64,000 nucleotides of DNA from contig WPDH01000062.1 in the NCBI GenBank assembly GCA_019137255.1, forward strand, positions 1-64,000. Direction: 5' to 3'. A model generated the notes under the pieces. It was not told the origin of the DNA, made no database searches, and was given only the letters and a program-made list of their open reading frames with translations. A program made the translations under genes and the position numbers. The stretch is from Corinectria fuckeliana (Eukaryota; Ascomycota; Sordariomycetes; Hypocreales; Nectriaceae). Positions 32,801 through 44,340 of the stretch are shown here, in pieces (position 1 is the stretch's first letter; each line of letters starts with the position of its first letter).

Positions 32801-34889
32801 TCTTCCACAACCAGGGACTTATTCAGGGGTGGTTTTGTCCCGCGTCCAATGACAAGCAAAACCCGGGTTGCTTGCTCAGCGAGGCATCAACCCCAAAAAA
32901 TTGGTTCCCGCTTATTGTCCTACAACTGCATTTTGTACTTCCTTCGTACACTCCTTGACTCCCAAGAGACCTCGCCCAAGACCGGGGCTAACAGGCACTC
33001 CCCTTGCTTGTCTACAAGCTTGCAACAAACAGTCTCATCGTTGCTCCGTGCTGCCCGTGGATCTTGATATCCTGGCAAATACGCAGTGCTCGTTAGCCTG
33101 ACACAACTCCACCACTGCCAACGTCCTTTGTCCATCGTCATATTTCCAACGTTTCGTCAGTCGCGCTTGGCTTTTCTACTCCTTAATGCACCGGTGGCAC
33201 GGAGGCAAAGCCATCGGCACTATTCGTACGGCATGGTATCAACTCGGTAGTTATCTGACGAGACTATTGCCCGATACGGACCAGTCCGTCATTTTACATG
33301 ACGTTGCTCCAGCTAGGTAGGAGGTGTTACAGTAGTGCTACGAGAGAGCTTCCTCGGCCAAGCTACTATGTACGTCGATTGTTACCTATTATTGCCACGT
33401 TCCTCCGCTCTCGTCTAAGACAAAGGGGACGCCGACGGACCGTCTCGTTTCGTGGTTGTCTTGTGCCACACGAATAGGTGCTTGTGCACGAGATTGGCTT
33501 GCGGAATGCCACCAGTGACGCTGTACAACCTGTTCATCCACCTTTTAAGCTGTACGGATAGCTTACAGTGGCTCGAGTGCATAGAACCCATCTCCCGTCA
33601 CTTTTACATTAAGATCCCCCCTATGTCCGTCGTCTCCCCAGCTGTGTAACCCGATGTTTGGGGTTGCGTCCGGCAGAGAGATTTGCTTCCCGCACATCGA
33701 TGAAGATCCCAATCCACACATCATCCTTCGGCTAAAAGTCCCTCCACCTTCAGGCAGTTTCACGTCAGACATCAAACAAGGCTGTCAGGGAAGAATATGC
33801 GATTATGGATACAAATGACGATGCAATAAATTTGGAACTCACAAGGCTCTAATGCGCGACTGCAGCTCATCTGGAAGACTAGGCACCGAAATGAGTGGGC
33901 AAGTAACATGCAAGTAATTTATGTTTGCCCTATTTTGCCTACGCGCTGCGATTCCTTCGGCGCCGATGAAACATGAGGACTTTGGGGACCAAAAGGACGG
34001 ACGCCACGACGAAACGTGCACAGCCTCAATCGCATTCTAAGGAGACGTAAAAGACACAGTCCTGCGTGAAATTATCAAGCCTACAATAGGTGCAAGACAA
34101 AAGCTCTCTACCTAGTAGGTACGCGTATCTAGTATTCTAATCACCTAGCACGTAGACCTACTGCTTGACGATGATGTCGCTTCTAGCCCATTATTAAATC
34201 ACGTTCTAGGGTAAGTTATCGAGCTACATAGTAGGTCCGGAGCGCCAACCCCACTTGCCTCAGGCATGGAAAACATTGGCGACAAGAGTCACGTGTCAAG
34301 TCACACGACCTTTCCGCACTCAGGCACGAAATGTGATTGACGGAGGCGGACCCAGTTTTTCCTGGCTTCACAGTGCACGCCTCGTTCACTGCATGCGAAA
34401 GTACAGGTGCCATGTAACTCCACTGGAGAGTGACTTCCATCTCTTGCGTTTAGCCTCGAACAGCATCCGAACCTCCAACAAAGACGTCCAGACCCAGTGC
34501 TCTTCTCCTGCAACATCGATACGGGCATCGCACTGCGCACACGCTCGCCCACGGAGCATCTTATCGACGAACCCGGCCTGGCCCACCTCCCCGCAGGCGT
34601 CATCGCTGACCTAACCCTGACCTGGCCTGCCGACTGTGAGTGCCTCATTTTGAGCCGCCCTAGACCCTCCACCATCCAGCGGCAACCCGCACCTCGCACC
34701 CGTCCGCCGCCGCCTTTCGATCCCGAACCACCTCACCTTGCGCCGCGCAGCCTCTGCTCGCACCGTGCTGACCCGCGACGGCGATTTCTAGACACCCATA
34801 CACCCCCCTTCTTCTCCCACCCGAGACGGTAGACACGTGTTGCGCGCGGCCTCTTCATGCTTTCGACTGCCCTCGCTCCGTGACCCACG
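29900..34889. other. Long gene-poor interval (5 kb)
   Basis: This holds the promoters of rho2 (minus) and NST1 (plus). Simple repeats occur near rho2: five GGGACGGA units at about 30310-30352 and GGAGAT triplet pairs near 30219-30257. No frame longer than about 200 codons looks protein-like, and I saw no RNA gene. Confidence 0.5.
30310..30352. repeat. GGGACGGA octamer tandem repeat
   Basis: About five consecutive copies of the octamer lie in the region upstream of rho2. Confidence 0.8.
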
Positions 34890-37800
34890 ATGCCGGCCAA
34901 CACCCAGAAACCGGCGTCCCAAACGCCGGCATCGCCCCGAAACACCGCCAAATACACCAACAAGGATGGCTCCAAGTTCATCACTGTCCCCAAGGGCACC
35001 CCTTCCGAGTCGTCCCAACCCTCAACCCCCACAGCCACCAAACCCACTGCACCCCCACCAGAGCCCATTACCAACGATGACAATGGCCCAGCCATAAACC
35101 GCAAGAAGCAGAAGCGTCGACAGAAGGCGGCTGCCAAAGCGGCCGCCGAGCAGGCTGCGAATGGCTATGCCGACGTCGCATCGGGCCCCGGCAAGACTTC
35201 GGGCACCGGCCCCGCCGCCGACCACGACATTGTCGGCAGCAATAATGAGCACAACTACGTTTTCAGGGTAGGTCACCAGATGCTGACGACGAACGGCCAT
35301 TTGATGCTAGACGCCAAATCCAAGAAGAACCGGAAGAAGAAGAGAAAAAACGCTGCAGATACTAGTGATGCTGCGTCGCCGATCATTGAAGCGTCTCATC
35401 TTCAATCGCAATCTTCCGCTGTGGGCCGTGGCTCTGGCATGTCTCGCGACAAGATCTGGAGCACTAGCAACCAGGAGGAGCGCGAACGCATCAAGGAATT
35501 CTGGCTTGGCTTGGGTGAAGACGAACGAAAGTCGCTGGTAAAGGTGGAAAAGGACGCTGTCCTGAAGAAGATGAAGGAGCAGCAGAAGCACACGTGCAGC
35601 TGTACAGTCTGTGGCCGGAAGCGGACTGCGATAGAGGAAGAATTGGAGGGTCTCTACGACGCCTACTACCTCGAGCTGGAACAATTCGCGAACCAAGGTG
35701 AAGGGCCGCCAATGCTACCCCCACCCCGCGATTTCTCTCTACGACCGCCCCGAGGGCTACCTTCGAGCTACGTTAACCAGCAACCCTCCCGCGGTCGAAT
35801 AGTGGAACACGTCGGCGACGACGAAGACGAAGACGAGTTGGAAGATGGCTACAGCGACGACGAAGTGGAGGACGACGAATATAGCGACGACGAACCTCCG
35901 GAAGAATTCCACAACTCTCACGATCGGGACGTGGCTGATTTCTTGACGTTTGGCAACAGTTTGCAAGTCAAGGGTACGCAACTTCTTGAATCACTACTCC
36001 GCAGATATGGTAACATGGACTTAGGCGGCATACTCACCGTGGCGGATGACCTACTCAAGAATGACGGCAAGCGATTCATCGAAATGATGGAGCAGCTCGC
36101 AGAACGTCGGATGGCCCGGGAGGAAGACGCTCGCGAACACTTCTCCCGTGGCTACGGTCATCCCAACGGCTCATACTCCACTCCTCATAGTCACCCTCCT
36201 CCCGAAGACGATGAATATGATGACGACGAGGACGAGGAGGAAGACTACGACGACAGTCAAGATGAGGAGTATGAGGATGAAGAGGTATACTCGAACCCCT
36301 CTGTGATGCCGTCCCAGTCCCATACTGAGTGTTGCTGCCAGGACCAGATGACGGAGGAGCAACGAATGGAAGAAGGCCGCCGCATGTTCCAGATATTCGC
36401 CGCGCGGATGTTTGAGCAACGAGTTCTCTCGGCGTACAAGGAAAAGGTAGCCAAGGAACGCCAACAGAAACTTCTAGAAGAGCTGGAAGAGGAGAGCCGG
36501 CAAGTCGATCAACAAAAGGCGAAAAAAGCTAAGAACGCCCAAAAGAAGAAAGACAAGGCAGCCCAGAAGAAGCAGGCTCTCGCCGAGGAGAAGGCTCGAA
36601 GAGAAGCCGAGAAGGCCGATCAAGAAGCCGCTCGACTGCAGGCTGAAAAGCAACGGGCCGCTGATCAGAGACAGAAAGCCGAGGAGAAGCGGAAGCAGAA
36701 AGAAGCCCAGAGGAAGGCTGAGGAGGATGCCCGATTGCGAAAGGAAGCCGAACGACAACGGCGAGCTCAAGAGCAGAGGGACAAACAGTCCGAGCTGGAG
36801 CGAAAAGCTCGCGAACTCAAGGATCGGGAGAAGAAGCTGAAGGACGAGCTGCGACAGAAAGACAAAGATGCTCGTGAGCAGAGGGAGCGTGAGGCTCAAG
36901 AGCGCAAGGACAAGCAAGACCGAGACAAGCGGGAGAAGGAAGCCAGAGCCGCCAAGGCTCAAAAGGAGGCCTTGGCAGCTAAGGAAGCCAAGGAGAGGGC
37001 CAAGGAGGAGAAGGCAGCTCTAAAGGCGGCAAGCCAGGCGCCCCAAGGTCAACAACCTCTTCAACTCCCTAAGCGCGGTCAACAGCATCCCCTCCCGATC
37101 CCGACTGTTCTACCTCAACACCCTCCGAACCCCACGAGCTATGCCTCCCCCAAGATACCCGTGGCGACTCCGGTGATCCCCAAGGCACCGACGCCTATCC
37201 GACTCAGAACAACGTCGCAACAACAGGATGCTGGTCAATCGAGCTCATCGGCATCGCAGTCAGCTTCGGCTACGAGCCAAAACCCTTCGCCCCACTCGGC
37301 GACACCAGCTCACATGAGCCCAGGCCCCATCGGCCAACAGAGGAAACGGAGTACAAGTACGACGGCTACTACGTCTCAACACTCGCACTCGGTCTCGCCG
37401 CCCTTCGGACCTTCGAAGCTACCGGGACTGTCGACGCCTTTCCAGATTCCCCCGATGGGAATGCAACCACCTCCGGGGCTCGCCAGCCATGCTCCACCAG
37501 GATTCTCCAACCGCATACCTCACGAACCTATTTTCCCGCCTGGTTTCAGGCCCGCCCCGAGCATGATGATGCCACCTCCGGGGATCAACGGGCCCGCAAC
37601 CCGGGGATTTCCTCCCGGGCCCATGCCGCCCCCTCCGGGCTTCTCACAAGTCACTGGCGATCAGTTTGGAATGGGTGGTGGATTCCCGATACCCAAGGAC
37701 GTACCCCCATCCACCCACACGCGCCACAGCTCTGGAGCGTTTGACAGTGTGTCTGGAACCCCGGCGCAACCTATTGGACGACCTGCACCAATCGGTCGGC

Positions 37801-38498
37801 CCGGAAGTGTCAACCACGGGCGCTCTTATGAGGACAAAGAGGACGAAACGACGCACTTGGGTAGCAGAGCTCTCCTCGAAGACGATGACCCGATAGCTGC
37901 CGATATCCCTTTTGGAAGCTTGCGCAACCAACCGCCAGGACCACGAGGTGGCTTTCCAGCGAGCCCCTTTATGGAAGCTGGGTTCCCTATGGTGCACAAC
38001 CCGTGGGGACCTCCCGCCGGAGGCGCACACCCGTTTCCTCCGCCTGGGTTTGGCAGCCCTGGCTGGGGTGCGCCGAGCGTGCCTCCTGGATTCGGCATGG
38101 GGTCTCCTGTTCCCGCGATGAGCTCCATACGCGCGCCCGCACAACCACGCCATGTTGCGGTTCGTCTTTTGCTGTGTCAGGCCTGCAAGGAACTCACCAA
38201 CTTGGGTGACTCAGAGGGCTACATCGGACTCGGAGCAATCAAGTCCCAGATCGACGCCCAAATCGGCGACCAGAACATCATGGAGCAAGACCTGCTGGAT
38301 CTGTGCGACACCGAGGGCAGTCTCTCCAACGGGGGTGGCGAGTTTGATGTCAAGCGGGACGCCGGTGGCCCAGGCAAGCATACTGTGCGGTGGATACCGG
38401 ATACGGACGGATTCAGCTCTCAGTATCGGGTGGTTGGAGCTCCCGGCGAGATTGGCAGCCCGTTGACGAGACACGCATCGTTGCGAGGAGGAATCTAG
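34890..38498 (+). CDS. NST1: NST1-family stress response protein
   Basis: This is a single-exon gene of 1202 aa, close to the usual length of the family. NST1 is a cytoplasmic fungal protein linked to salt tolerance and, in yeast, to splicing and P-body-like assemblies. The order of segments fits. The N-terminus is basic (NRKKQKRRQKAAAKAAAEQ). A conserved block at about residues 190-290 follows (IWSTSNQEERERIKEFWLGL; CSCTVCGRKR). Then come acidic runs at about 300-340 and 425-470, and a long charged coiled coil rich in Lys, Glu, Ala and Gln at about 520-715. The C-terminal half is Pro, Ser and Gly-rich and ends in a short folded-looking segment (VRLLLCQACKELTNLGDSEGYIG). An intron-like 43-nt stretch at 35268-35310 would break the frame, so I treat it as coding. 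Confidence 0.9.
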   Translation: MPANTQKPASQTPASPRNTAKYTNKDGSKFITVPKGTPSESSQPSTPTATKPTAPPPEPITNDDNGPAINRKKQKRRQKAAAKAAAEQAANGYADVASGPGKTSGTGPAADHDIVGSNNEHNYVFRVGHQMLTTNGHLMLDAKSKKNRKKKRKNAADTSDAASPIIEASHLQSQSSAVGRGSGMSRDKIWSTSNQEERERIKEFWLGLGEDERKSLVKVEKDAVLKKMKEQQKHTCSCTVCGRKRTAIEEELEGLYDAYYLELEQFANQGEGPPMLPPPRDFSLRPPRGLPSSYVNQQPSRGRIVEHVGDDEDEDELEDGYSDDEVEDDEYSDDEPPEEFHNSHDRDVADFLTFGNSLQVKGTQLLESLLRRYGNMDLGGILTVADDLLKNDGKRFIEMMEQLAERRMAREEDAREHFSRGYGHPNGSYSTPHSHPPPEDDEYDDDEDEEEDYDDSQDEEYEDEEVYSNPSVMPSQSHTECCCQDQMTEEQRMEEGRRMFQIFAARMFEQRVLSAYKEKVAKERQQKLLEELEEESRQVDQQKAKKAKNAQKKKDKAAQKKQALAEEKARREAEKADQEAARLQAEKQRAADQRQKAEEKRKQKEAQRKAEEDARLRKEAERQRRAQEQRDKQSELERKARELKDREKKLKDELRQKDKDAREQREREAQERKDKQDRDKREKEARAAKAQKEALAAKEAKERAKEEKAALKAASQAPQGQQPLQLPKRGQQHPLPIPTVLPQHPPNPTSYASPKIPVATPVIPKAPTPIRLRTTSQQQDAGQSSSSASQSASATSQNPSPHSATPAHMSPGPIGQQRKRSTSTTATTSQHSHSVSPPFGPSKLPGLSTPFQIPPMGMQPPPGLASHAPPGFSNRIPHEPIFPPGFRPAPSMMMPPPGINGPATRGFPPGPMPPPPGFSQVTGDQFGMGGGFPIPKDVPPSTHTRHSSGAFDSVSGTPAQPIGRPAPIGRPGSVNHGRSYEDKEDETTHLGSRALLEDDDPIAADIPFGSLRNQPPGPRGGFPASPFMEAGFPMVHNPWGPPAGGAHPFPPPGFGSPGWGAPSVPPGFGMGSPVPAMSSIRAPAQPRHVAVRLLLCQACKELTNLGDSEGYIGLGAIKSQIDAQIGDQNIMEQDLLDLCDTEGSLSNGGGEFDVKRDAGGPGKHTVRWIPDTDGFSSQYRVVGAPGEIGSPLTRHASLRGGI

Positions 38499-39637
38499 GG
38501 AAGTTCCAGCCGCCAGAGAAGTGAGCGAACCAGTAGCAACAGCCCCTTGCTCAGCCTTTCGGAGCGAAGGACGCTAGTTGGTGTCTTCGGCAACCGCACC
38601 CCTAACCGCCGCTTATTCTCAGTCAGCGATCACTACACTGGCACATACAGAGACGGCGTCACCTACTCCCACGGGCGTCGGCTCAAGAACCTGTCCAAGC
38701 CAAACACGTGGGAAGGTTTCTTCGATTGCTACAAGCGAAGGTAGGGCGGTCAAAACGGGACGGATGCGGGACTAGGTCAGGATCGTGTACTTCTACAATG
38801 GGACGCGGTGTGCCACAAGGCGACTACGGTTGGCGAAGTCTGAGTGACGGGACGATAACAGCGGAAGCGGAAATAGACCAGCGTGTGGATTCCGCGGTCT
38901 TCACTGAAGGAATTATGTTCGAGTATTCGATAATAAGCATGAAAGAGTCTTTGATGAGGCTCGAGAAGTGTGAGGTAAGCTTCTGTAAAACGAAGCAATT
39001 GCCGTGCCATGTTTGTTCTGCACTGCTGTGTGTGGTGCGTTGCGTCGGTGTATACGTTTTGTATTGTGCTATGCTGTGACGGATGGTGAACAAGCCACGT
39101 TGAGAAGACTGTCTGTGGTACCCAAGGTACTACTACTAGTAGTAAGCATCCGAGTTCCTTGGCAAGAGGATCGAGTAGTACTTGCTTTGAGGACGACGGG
39201 AAGGGAATGTTATTAAACGGCCATACAAGGACGACTGGGAAGGAAGAGAGGATAGCGGCCACACACGTGATCCCCACTAGAGCAACCATTATCTAGGACA
39301 GGTCCCATCAACGACACGGAAGAAAGTAACCCTTGCTTGTTTGACCGAATTCGTGATAAAAAGACTATTTTGTAGGCTTCTCCAGTCATAATTATTTCCA
39401 TTTGCTCCGAGTACTCAAACAAACATGTTCCCTGACCCTGGCCCTGACAATAAGGTATCAAAAACAAGTTCCTCATCACTCCGCGGCCCCCATAGCAATC
39501 TGGTTCTCTCTTCCTCCCGAAGCTGTTTACTCCCGAAGTCGCCCCCTCCCGAGAAGGAGGCCATGGCGGTGCCGAAGAGGCTATTCCCTCACGCGCTCCA
39601 AGCGCCCGAGGCGTCTTCCCTGACCAGGCCGGTCCTC
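38499..39637. other. Intergenic between convergent genes
   Basis: NST1 and the membrane protein gene converge here. No additional gene is supported. Confidence 0.5.
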
Positions 39638-40435
39638 CTAAAGGCGGTTCTGGTCCTGGAAGGGGTTGGAGCCGCCCGAGCCGCCCGAGGCGTTGCGGAT
39701 CAGGGGGGCACGCTGGGCGGCGCGCTGCTTCTTGGTGGCGGCGCGAACCAGGGCGGTGGCCTCGGCCTTGGCGACGAGGCGCTTCTGCTCCTTGCGGTCC
39801 TTGCAGCAGGCCCAGGTCAGGGCGGCGGTGCCGAGGACGAGGGCGCTGGCGAAGACGATGCTGACGATGATGCCGCCGACGTCCATGTGGTGGAGTTCCA
39901 TGCAGATGTCGTTGTTGCTGGAGTCGACGGTGCAGAGCATGCTGGGGGCGCAGGAGCTGGTGGTGACCTCGGTCGGGTAGCACGTCACCGTCTTGATGTG
40001 GCCGCTGCTGGTGGACATGGGACACGTGCTGGTGGACTTCTTGCCGGTGCTGAAGCAGGCGGTGCCGGACTTGATGCTGCCGGTTTGGGTCGTGGACGAG
40101 TCGTCGGTGGTGGAGGCGTCGGCGCGGGGCATGACGACGGCGGCACGGAAGCGCTTCTTGAGCTCGCCGGAGCTGGCGAGCTCCTCGCAGCGGTTCAGGG
40201 TGTACTCGGCCTCAACCTCGGCCTCGGCGGGAGAGCAGCCGACGTTGGTGTAGCAGGCGCGGACGTCGGACTCCTGGAAGCTCCGGAGCTCTGACAGGCA
40301 GCGGGCGAGGGCGCCCTGATGGCCGCAGTCGGCAAAAGCGGCGAGATCTTCGCTGTTGTTGACGAGACACTCGTGTCGGGGAGCGGACGAGGCCAGGACG
40401 CTCCCGGCGAAGAGGAGGACGGGTGAGTAGCGCAT
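39638..40435 (-). CDS. Secreted-side Cys-rich single-span membrane protein
   Basis: This is a single-exon gene of 265 aa. A signal peptide (MRYSPVLLFAGSVLASSA) is followed by an ectodomain whose first part has six cysteines (residues about 23-85, in contexts ECLV, DCGH, RCLS, ACYT, GCSP, RCEE). A Ser/Thr-rich stretch and a second Cys-rich part (TCPM, TCYP, SCAPSMLCTV) follow. One membrane helix (VGGIIVSIVFASALVLGTAALTW split over about residues 188-210) precedes a basic cytosolic tail. The first cysteine set recalls CFEM domains but has fewer cysteines, so I do not call it CFEM. The topology suggests a cell-surface sensor or wall-linked protein; function is unknown. Confidence 0.8.
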   Translation of the reverse strand: MRYSPVLLFAGSVLASSAPRHECLVNNSEDLAAFADCGHQGALARCLSELRSFQESDVRACYTNVGCSPAEAEVEAEYTLNRCEELASSGELKKRFRAAVVMPRADASTTDDSSTTQTGSIKSGTACFSTGKKSTSTCPMSTSSGHIKTVTCYPTEVTTSSCAPSMLCTVDSSNNDICMELHHMDVGGIIVSIVFASALVLGTAALTWACCKDRKEQKRLVAKAEATALVRAATKKQRAAQRAPLIRNASGGSGGSNPFQDQNRL

Positions 40436-42569
40436 AATGGGCGGCGAGTTTGTTTGCGTATGCGTGTGTGTTTAGAATGAAAGGCAATCGGGCGGATTCG
40501 GATGGTTGAGGGATTGATTTCCCTGGGATGGACCAGTTTCGAGGATGAGGGTGAGAGTGAATGGTCAGTGGTGAGTGTCCTCACTTCGCCCCGCAAAGCC
40601 GCCGGTCTCGAATTGCGATTAGTTTGTTGACAAAGACGACAGGCTCATTCCCTTCCAGCAGGCACGAGAGTTCGAAGGTGGATCGGGGAGGGGGAGGGGA
40701 CTCTCGAGTTGTAAGGTTCAGCGACGCAATGAAGAAGACGGAATAGAAGAAAGAAAAAAGAGAGAAATTTGGCGGTCGGAGGAGGATGGACAAGGGGAGA
40801 GATCCGGGATTACGGAGAGGAGGAGGAGGAGAAGGGATACGACTGGGGGTGGCAGGGGGAGAAGTGGGAGCCACGGTGATTAAGAAAAAGAAAAAAAGGA
40901 GACACTTGGACACTTGGACATTTGTTGGACACCCACCCTGACTGACTCTGACTGAATGAGCCAAGTTGACTGGCCCAGTTCAGTCAGCCTTAGGCGGGGA
41001 CGCGCAGAGGAAGAGACCGAAGCAAAGCAAGGGTCTGGGATTCTCACCCACAGCAAACGATGCGAGAGGGTGGCTGTGCTGGTTTTGGCTGGGCCTCTTG
41101 GGTACGAGATACTCTGGTCTGGTCTGTGTACTTGGTAGGCTATGTACGAAGTACTCTACTAACAATGCAGCTCCTCCTGCTCTCCTGTTTTGCCTGCTGC
41201 GGGTGAAATTGGGGCCAGCGCCTTGATGCTTGGATGGATGCATTGGATTGGATTGGATGCATTGCTGCTTTTAGGCGGGAAAAGATGGCGGCTGGGGCTG
41301 GGGCTGGGGCTGCCGGGCTGACGACTGGGGGGGGGGTGGCAAGGTACAGCAAACAACAAGCTACAAAGTAGAAGTAAGTAGATACTTATGGCATCAAGGG
41401 AATAATACCTGCAACAACACGGCAGTGGTGGCGCGCCCGTGCTATTTCGGTGCCGCCCTTTCCGCCAAGCTCCAGCCTTGAAGCTCCGAACCAAGCCTCT
41501 CGTCAGTCCGCCAGCTCAGTCCTCAAGCCCACGCCCTGAATCCCTCCAAAAGAATCGTTATAATCAGCATTCCCAGGCCATGTTTTCGAGAGGGCCCAGA
41601 AGAAGCTTGTCCGCTGCACTCATCTATGCATAATTGGTATATACTATGTAAGCCATCATTTATTCATCAGTGGCTGAGGGCCGCCATACATGCATGCATA
41701 CATTCAGCTGGGAGAGCCCGGCCGCCGCCATACGTAAAATTTAGAATAGTATGGTAAGGAGGCCATGCCAAGTGTCGCACTGGCCCACTCGCCTGGATGC
41801 GGGCGGGATGTACATTTACCTCCCCGACCGGCTAGCCTGGTTTCTACGTACTAATAGTATGCTGACGGCAGCTAACCTTTGGCGCGGGACGAAACGGGGG
41901 GGAAAGGAGAGAAAAGGCGACAAGTAGACGTAGACAGAGTGGAAAAAGAATAGACTGGCGCTGACATGAGATGAAGTGGATGGTCCTCGACGAGAGAGAG
42001 GATACATGTACGAATAATTCATGCTCAACCAGCCCGCCTGATGATGGATCGTCACTCTCCCTGCCCAGTGCGAGCAAATCCAGGCTACATAGTACAGTCA
42101 GCAGTGCCACGGATAAACAGCCAGCAGATCATCATCACCGTCACTTCGCTGTCGCAGCGTGAGACACCTTCCGCCCGCAAAAGCAATCAGTTGTGGCATG
42201 TTCGTGAACCCGGCCCTCTTCCGAACTGGTTTCTTTAGGACGGAAAGCTTGTTCCACCGGATTCGTTTGCCATGACGGGCCACGGCCCCATCTGGGGAAA
42301 CCATGTGAGTCGACGTCATCACCTACGACACACACTTCAAAGCCCACCACCACCAAGCCTACTAGGTTGGAATTGTATAAGAACCAGGCCGCGACGTCTT
42401 CGTAGCTACTATTAGACCCTCGACCCCAACCAACCGCGTTTGCCATTTCTCCATCAATCACGAAAAAGGAATTCGTTCTCCGTATTCTACCACCTTGACC
42501 TCTCTTTCCGCTCACTCCTAGACCACCAATCCCCCACGCTAAAAAAAAAAGACGAACAACTCGGCCAAG
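40436..42569. other. Intergenic, divergent promoters
   Basis: This 2.1-kb stretch separates the membrane protein gene (minus) from the I78 inhibitor gene (plus). It has purine-rich tracts (40680-40890) and pyrimidine-rich sequence just before 42570. No gene is supported. Confidence 0.5.
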
Positions 42570-42941
42570 ATGCCTCTCGTTGTCCCAGGCATAAACTCGA
42601 CCGGCGGCGACAAGACCGAGGAGTGGCAGAACAAGCTTGTCGGGAAGAAGCTCACCGACGATGCCTCCACCGAGACGGTGCGTCAATCCATCCTCCCTTT
42701 AGTCTTCTGAACTGCCAGATGACGGCCGGCTGGCATGCACTCCAGGGTAGCAGCCCGGAAAAACGCCCCGACCAAGACACTGACAACCAGTGCCATTCTC
42801 TAGGTCTTCTGCAAAAGGGATCTCCCCGAGGAGACCCGCATCATCGAGCCGGGCATGATGGTCACTAAGGACTTCAAGGAGAACCGGCTGAACGTCCACG
42901 TGAAGGAGGACGGCACTGTCTCGCACGTCGTCCACGGCTAG
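42570..42941 (+). CDS. I78-family peptidase inhibitor
   Basis: Two exons, 42570-42677 and 42804-42941, encode 81 aa; the 126-nt intron has GTGCGT and TTCTCTAG ends and lies between codons. The protein matches the small I78 serine peptidase inhibitor family. Its core CKRDLPEETRIIEPGMMVT is followed by KDFKENRLNVHVKEDGTVSHVVHG (read as two halves), where the conserved DFxxxRLNVxxxxxGxV pattern is clear. There is no signal peptide, so it probably acts in the cytosol, on endogenous peptidases. It is too short to have been found by length alone; the splice join V-F-C-K is in frame. Confidence 0.88.
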
Positions 42942-43348
42942 ACCAAAGGGCGCGACGGAGTGTACGATTGAAGGGGGATGCGATCAAGGAAACAAATGCC
43001 CCTTGGGGGTTCTCAGGCAAGGAATGAAGGAGAAAAAAGGAAAAAAGAAAATAACATCCAATGACCAACTGGTTATCTACCTGCTGCTCCCTGATGTTCA
43101 ACCTGGTGATGATCCGTATCGGTATCGTGATGCCATCAACACCCCCGCCGTATTGCATCTCGAGACTTACCCCGCCACTCGTTCCGACCGCGGGGCAGCT
43201 CACTTTTTGCCAGTCCCGTCCAGTTTAGTCCAGTCCACCAGCCAGCGCCAGTCCCAAACCCGCGACAACGACCATCACGAATTCTTCCCTCGAGAGCTTT
43301 GTTCCTCACAGCTCAATTCGCGGTCCCTCCCTCCTCCCAGCCGCCACC
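42942..43348. other. Short intergenic, TMA20 promoter
   Basis: The stretch holds the 3' flank of the inhibitor gene and the TMA20 leader, which ends in a good context, GCCACCATG. Confidence 0.5.
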
Positions 43349-44052
43349 ATGTTCAAGAAAGAGTCCGTCCCGCTCCCCCCTCTCTCCCGCTCTCTCGACT
43401 TGTCCCGTGTCCCGCGTCCTAGCCTAGCTAACCCGGCCCTCCCTCACCTGCCAGTATCCAGGGCTCCCCGAAGCAGAAGCTCAAGTCCTCGGTCCAGCGC
43501 GGCCTGCGCCAGTCGCTGCTGGCCACGTACCCGCTGCTGACGCCGTACATCGACGAGATCCTGCCCAAGAAGGCGTCGCTGGCGAGCATGAAGCTGCCTG
43601 ACCGCAACACGCTGTACGTGCTGGGCGCCGTGCCGCTCTTCTTCCAGTACGACGCCACCATCATCGTGCCGCACCTGCGCCTGGTCCACCGCTTCCCCCA
43701 GGCCTTCCCCACCGTCCGCATCGACCGCGGCGCCATCCGCTTCGTCCTCTCCGGCGCCACCCTCATGGCCCCCGGCCTGACCAGCAGCGGCGGCCGCCTG
43801 CCCGCTGCCGGCGCCGCCCCGCGCTTGGTCGAGGGCGAGGAGATGGAGCAGGGCGTCGACGACGAGGGCCGGTGGAGCCGCGAGCTCGAGGCGGGCGAGC
43901 CGGTGGTGGTCATGGCCGAGGGCAAGGAGGAGGCGTGCGCCGTCGGCATCCTGGTTGCGGGCACGGCCGAGGTCAAGGACAAGGGCAAGGGGCCTGTGAT
44001 TGAGGAGGCGCACTTCCTGGGCGACGGGCTGTGGAATCTGGGCACGGAATAA
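43349..44052 (+). CDS. TMA20: TMA20/MCT-1 translation factor (PUA domain)
   Basis: Exon 1 is only 14 nt (43349-43362, MFKK plus two bases); exon 2 is 43455-44052; together 203 aa. The 92-nt intron has donor GTCCGT, branch CTAAC and acceptor CCAG, and restores MFKKDIQGSPKQKLKSSVQ, the expected start. The product is the MCTS1/Tma20 homologue, which works with Tma22 (DENR) in 40S recycling and re-initiation. The N-terminal domain runs to about residue 90; the PUA domain follows, with VDKGAIRFVLSGA-like sequence read here as IDRGAIRFVLSGATLMAPGL. It contains an insert of about 30 acidic, Pro/Ala-rich residues (SSGGRLPAAG... to WSRELEAGE) not in yeast. It ends HFLGDGLWNLGTE. Confidence 0.9.
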
Positions 44053-44340
44053 GGCGAGGAAATACGCGGCGGAAAGGAGGCAGCCACTTGGGTTGAGTTG
44101 TATATGACAGCCAGGAGGACATAGAGGTCTTGATACCAATGCACAATCACCACGAGCATGAGGCAAGTCAAAGTTTGACCTCCTGAAAGCGGAGGAGCTA
44201 TTTTTAATCCTCGATGCAGCATGGCATCGTAGCTAATGTACATGTTCAAACAACAGATTTGTCCGATCCCGGGTCCAAATCGACTTCAGATCCTCCTAGT
44301 CTGCAACCCTGATCCCCCACTGCAGATGAATGTGCGTGTC

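Noticed and set aside
35268..35310. Intron-like GTAGGT...GATGCTAG in NST1
   Set aside because: Removing 43 nt shifts the frame, while reading through keeps 1202 codons open.
36474..36962. Leu-rich minus-strand frame suggesting a membrane protein
   Set aside because: It is the antisense of the Lys/Glu coiled coil of NST1; Lys/Glu/Gln codons read backwards as Leu, Phe and Ser.
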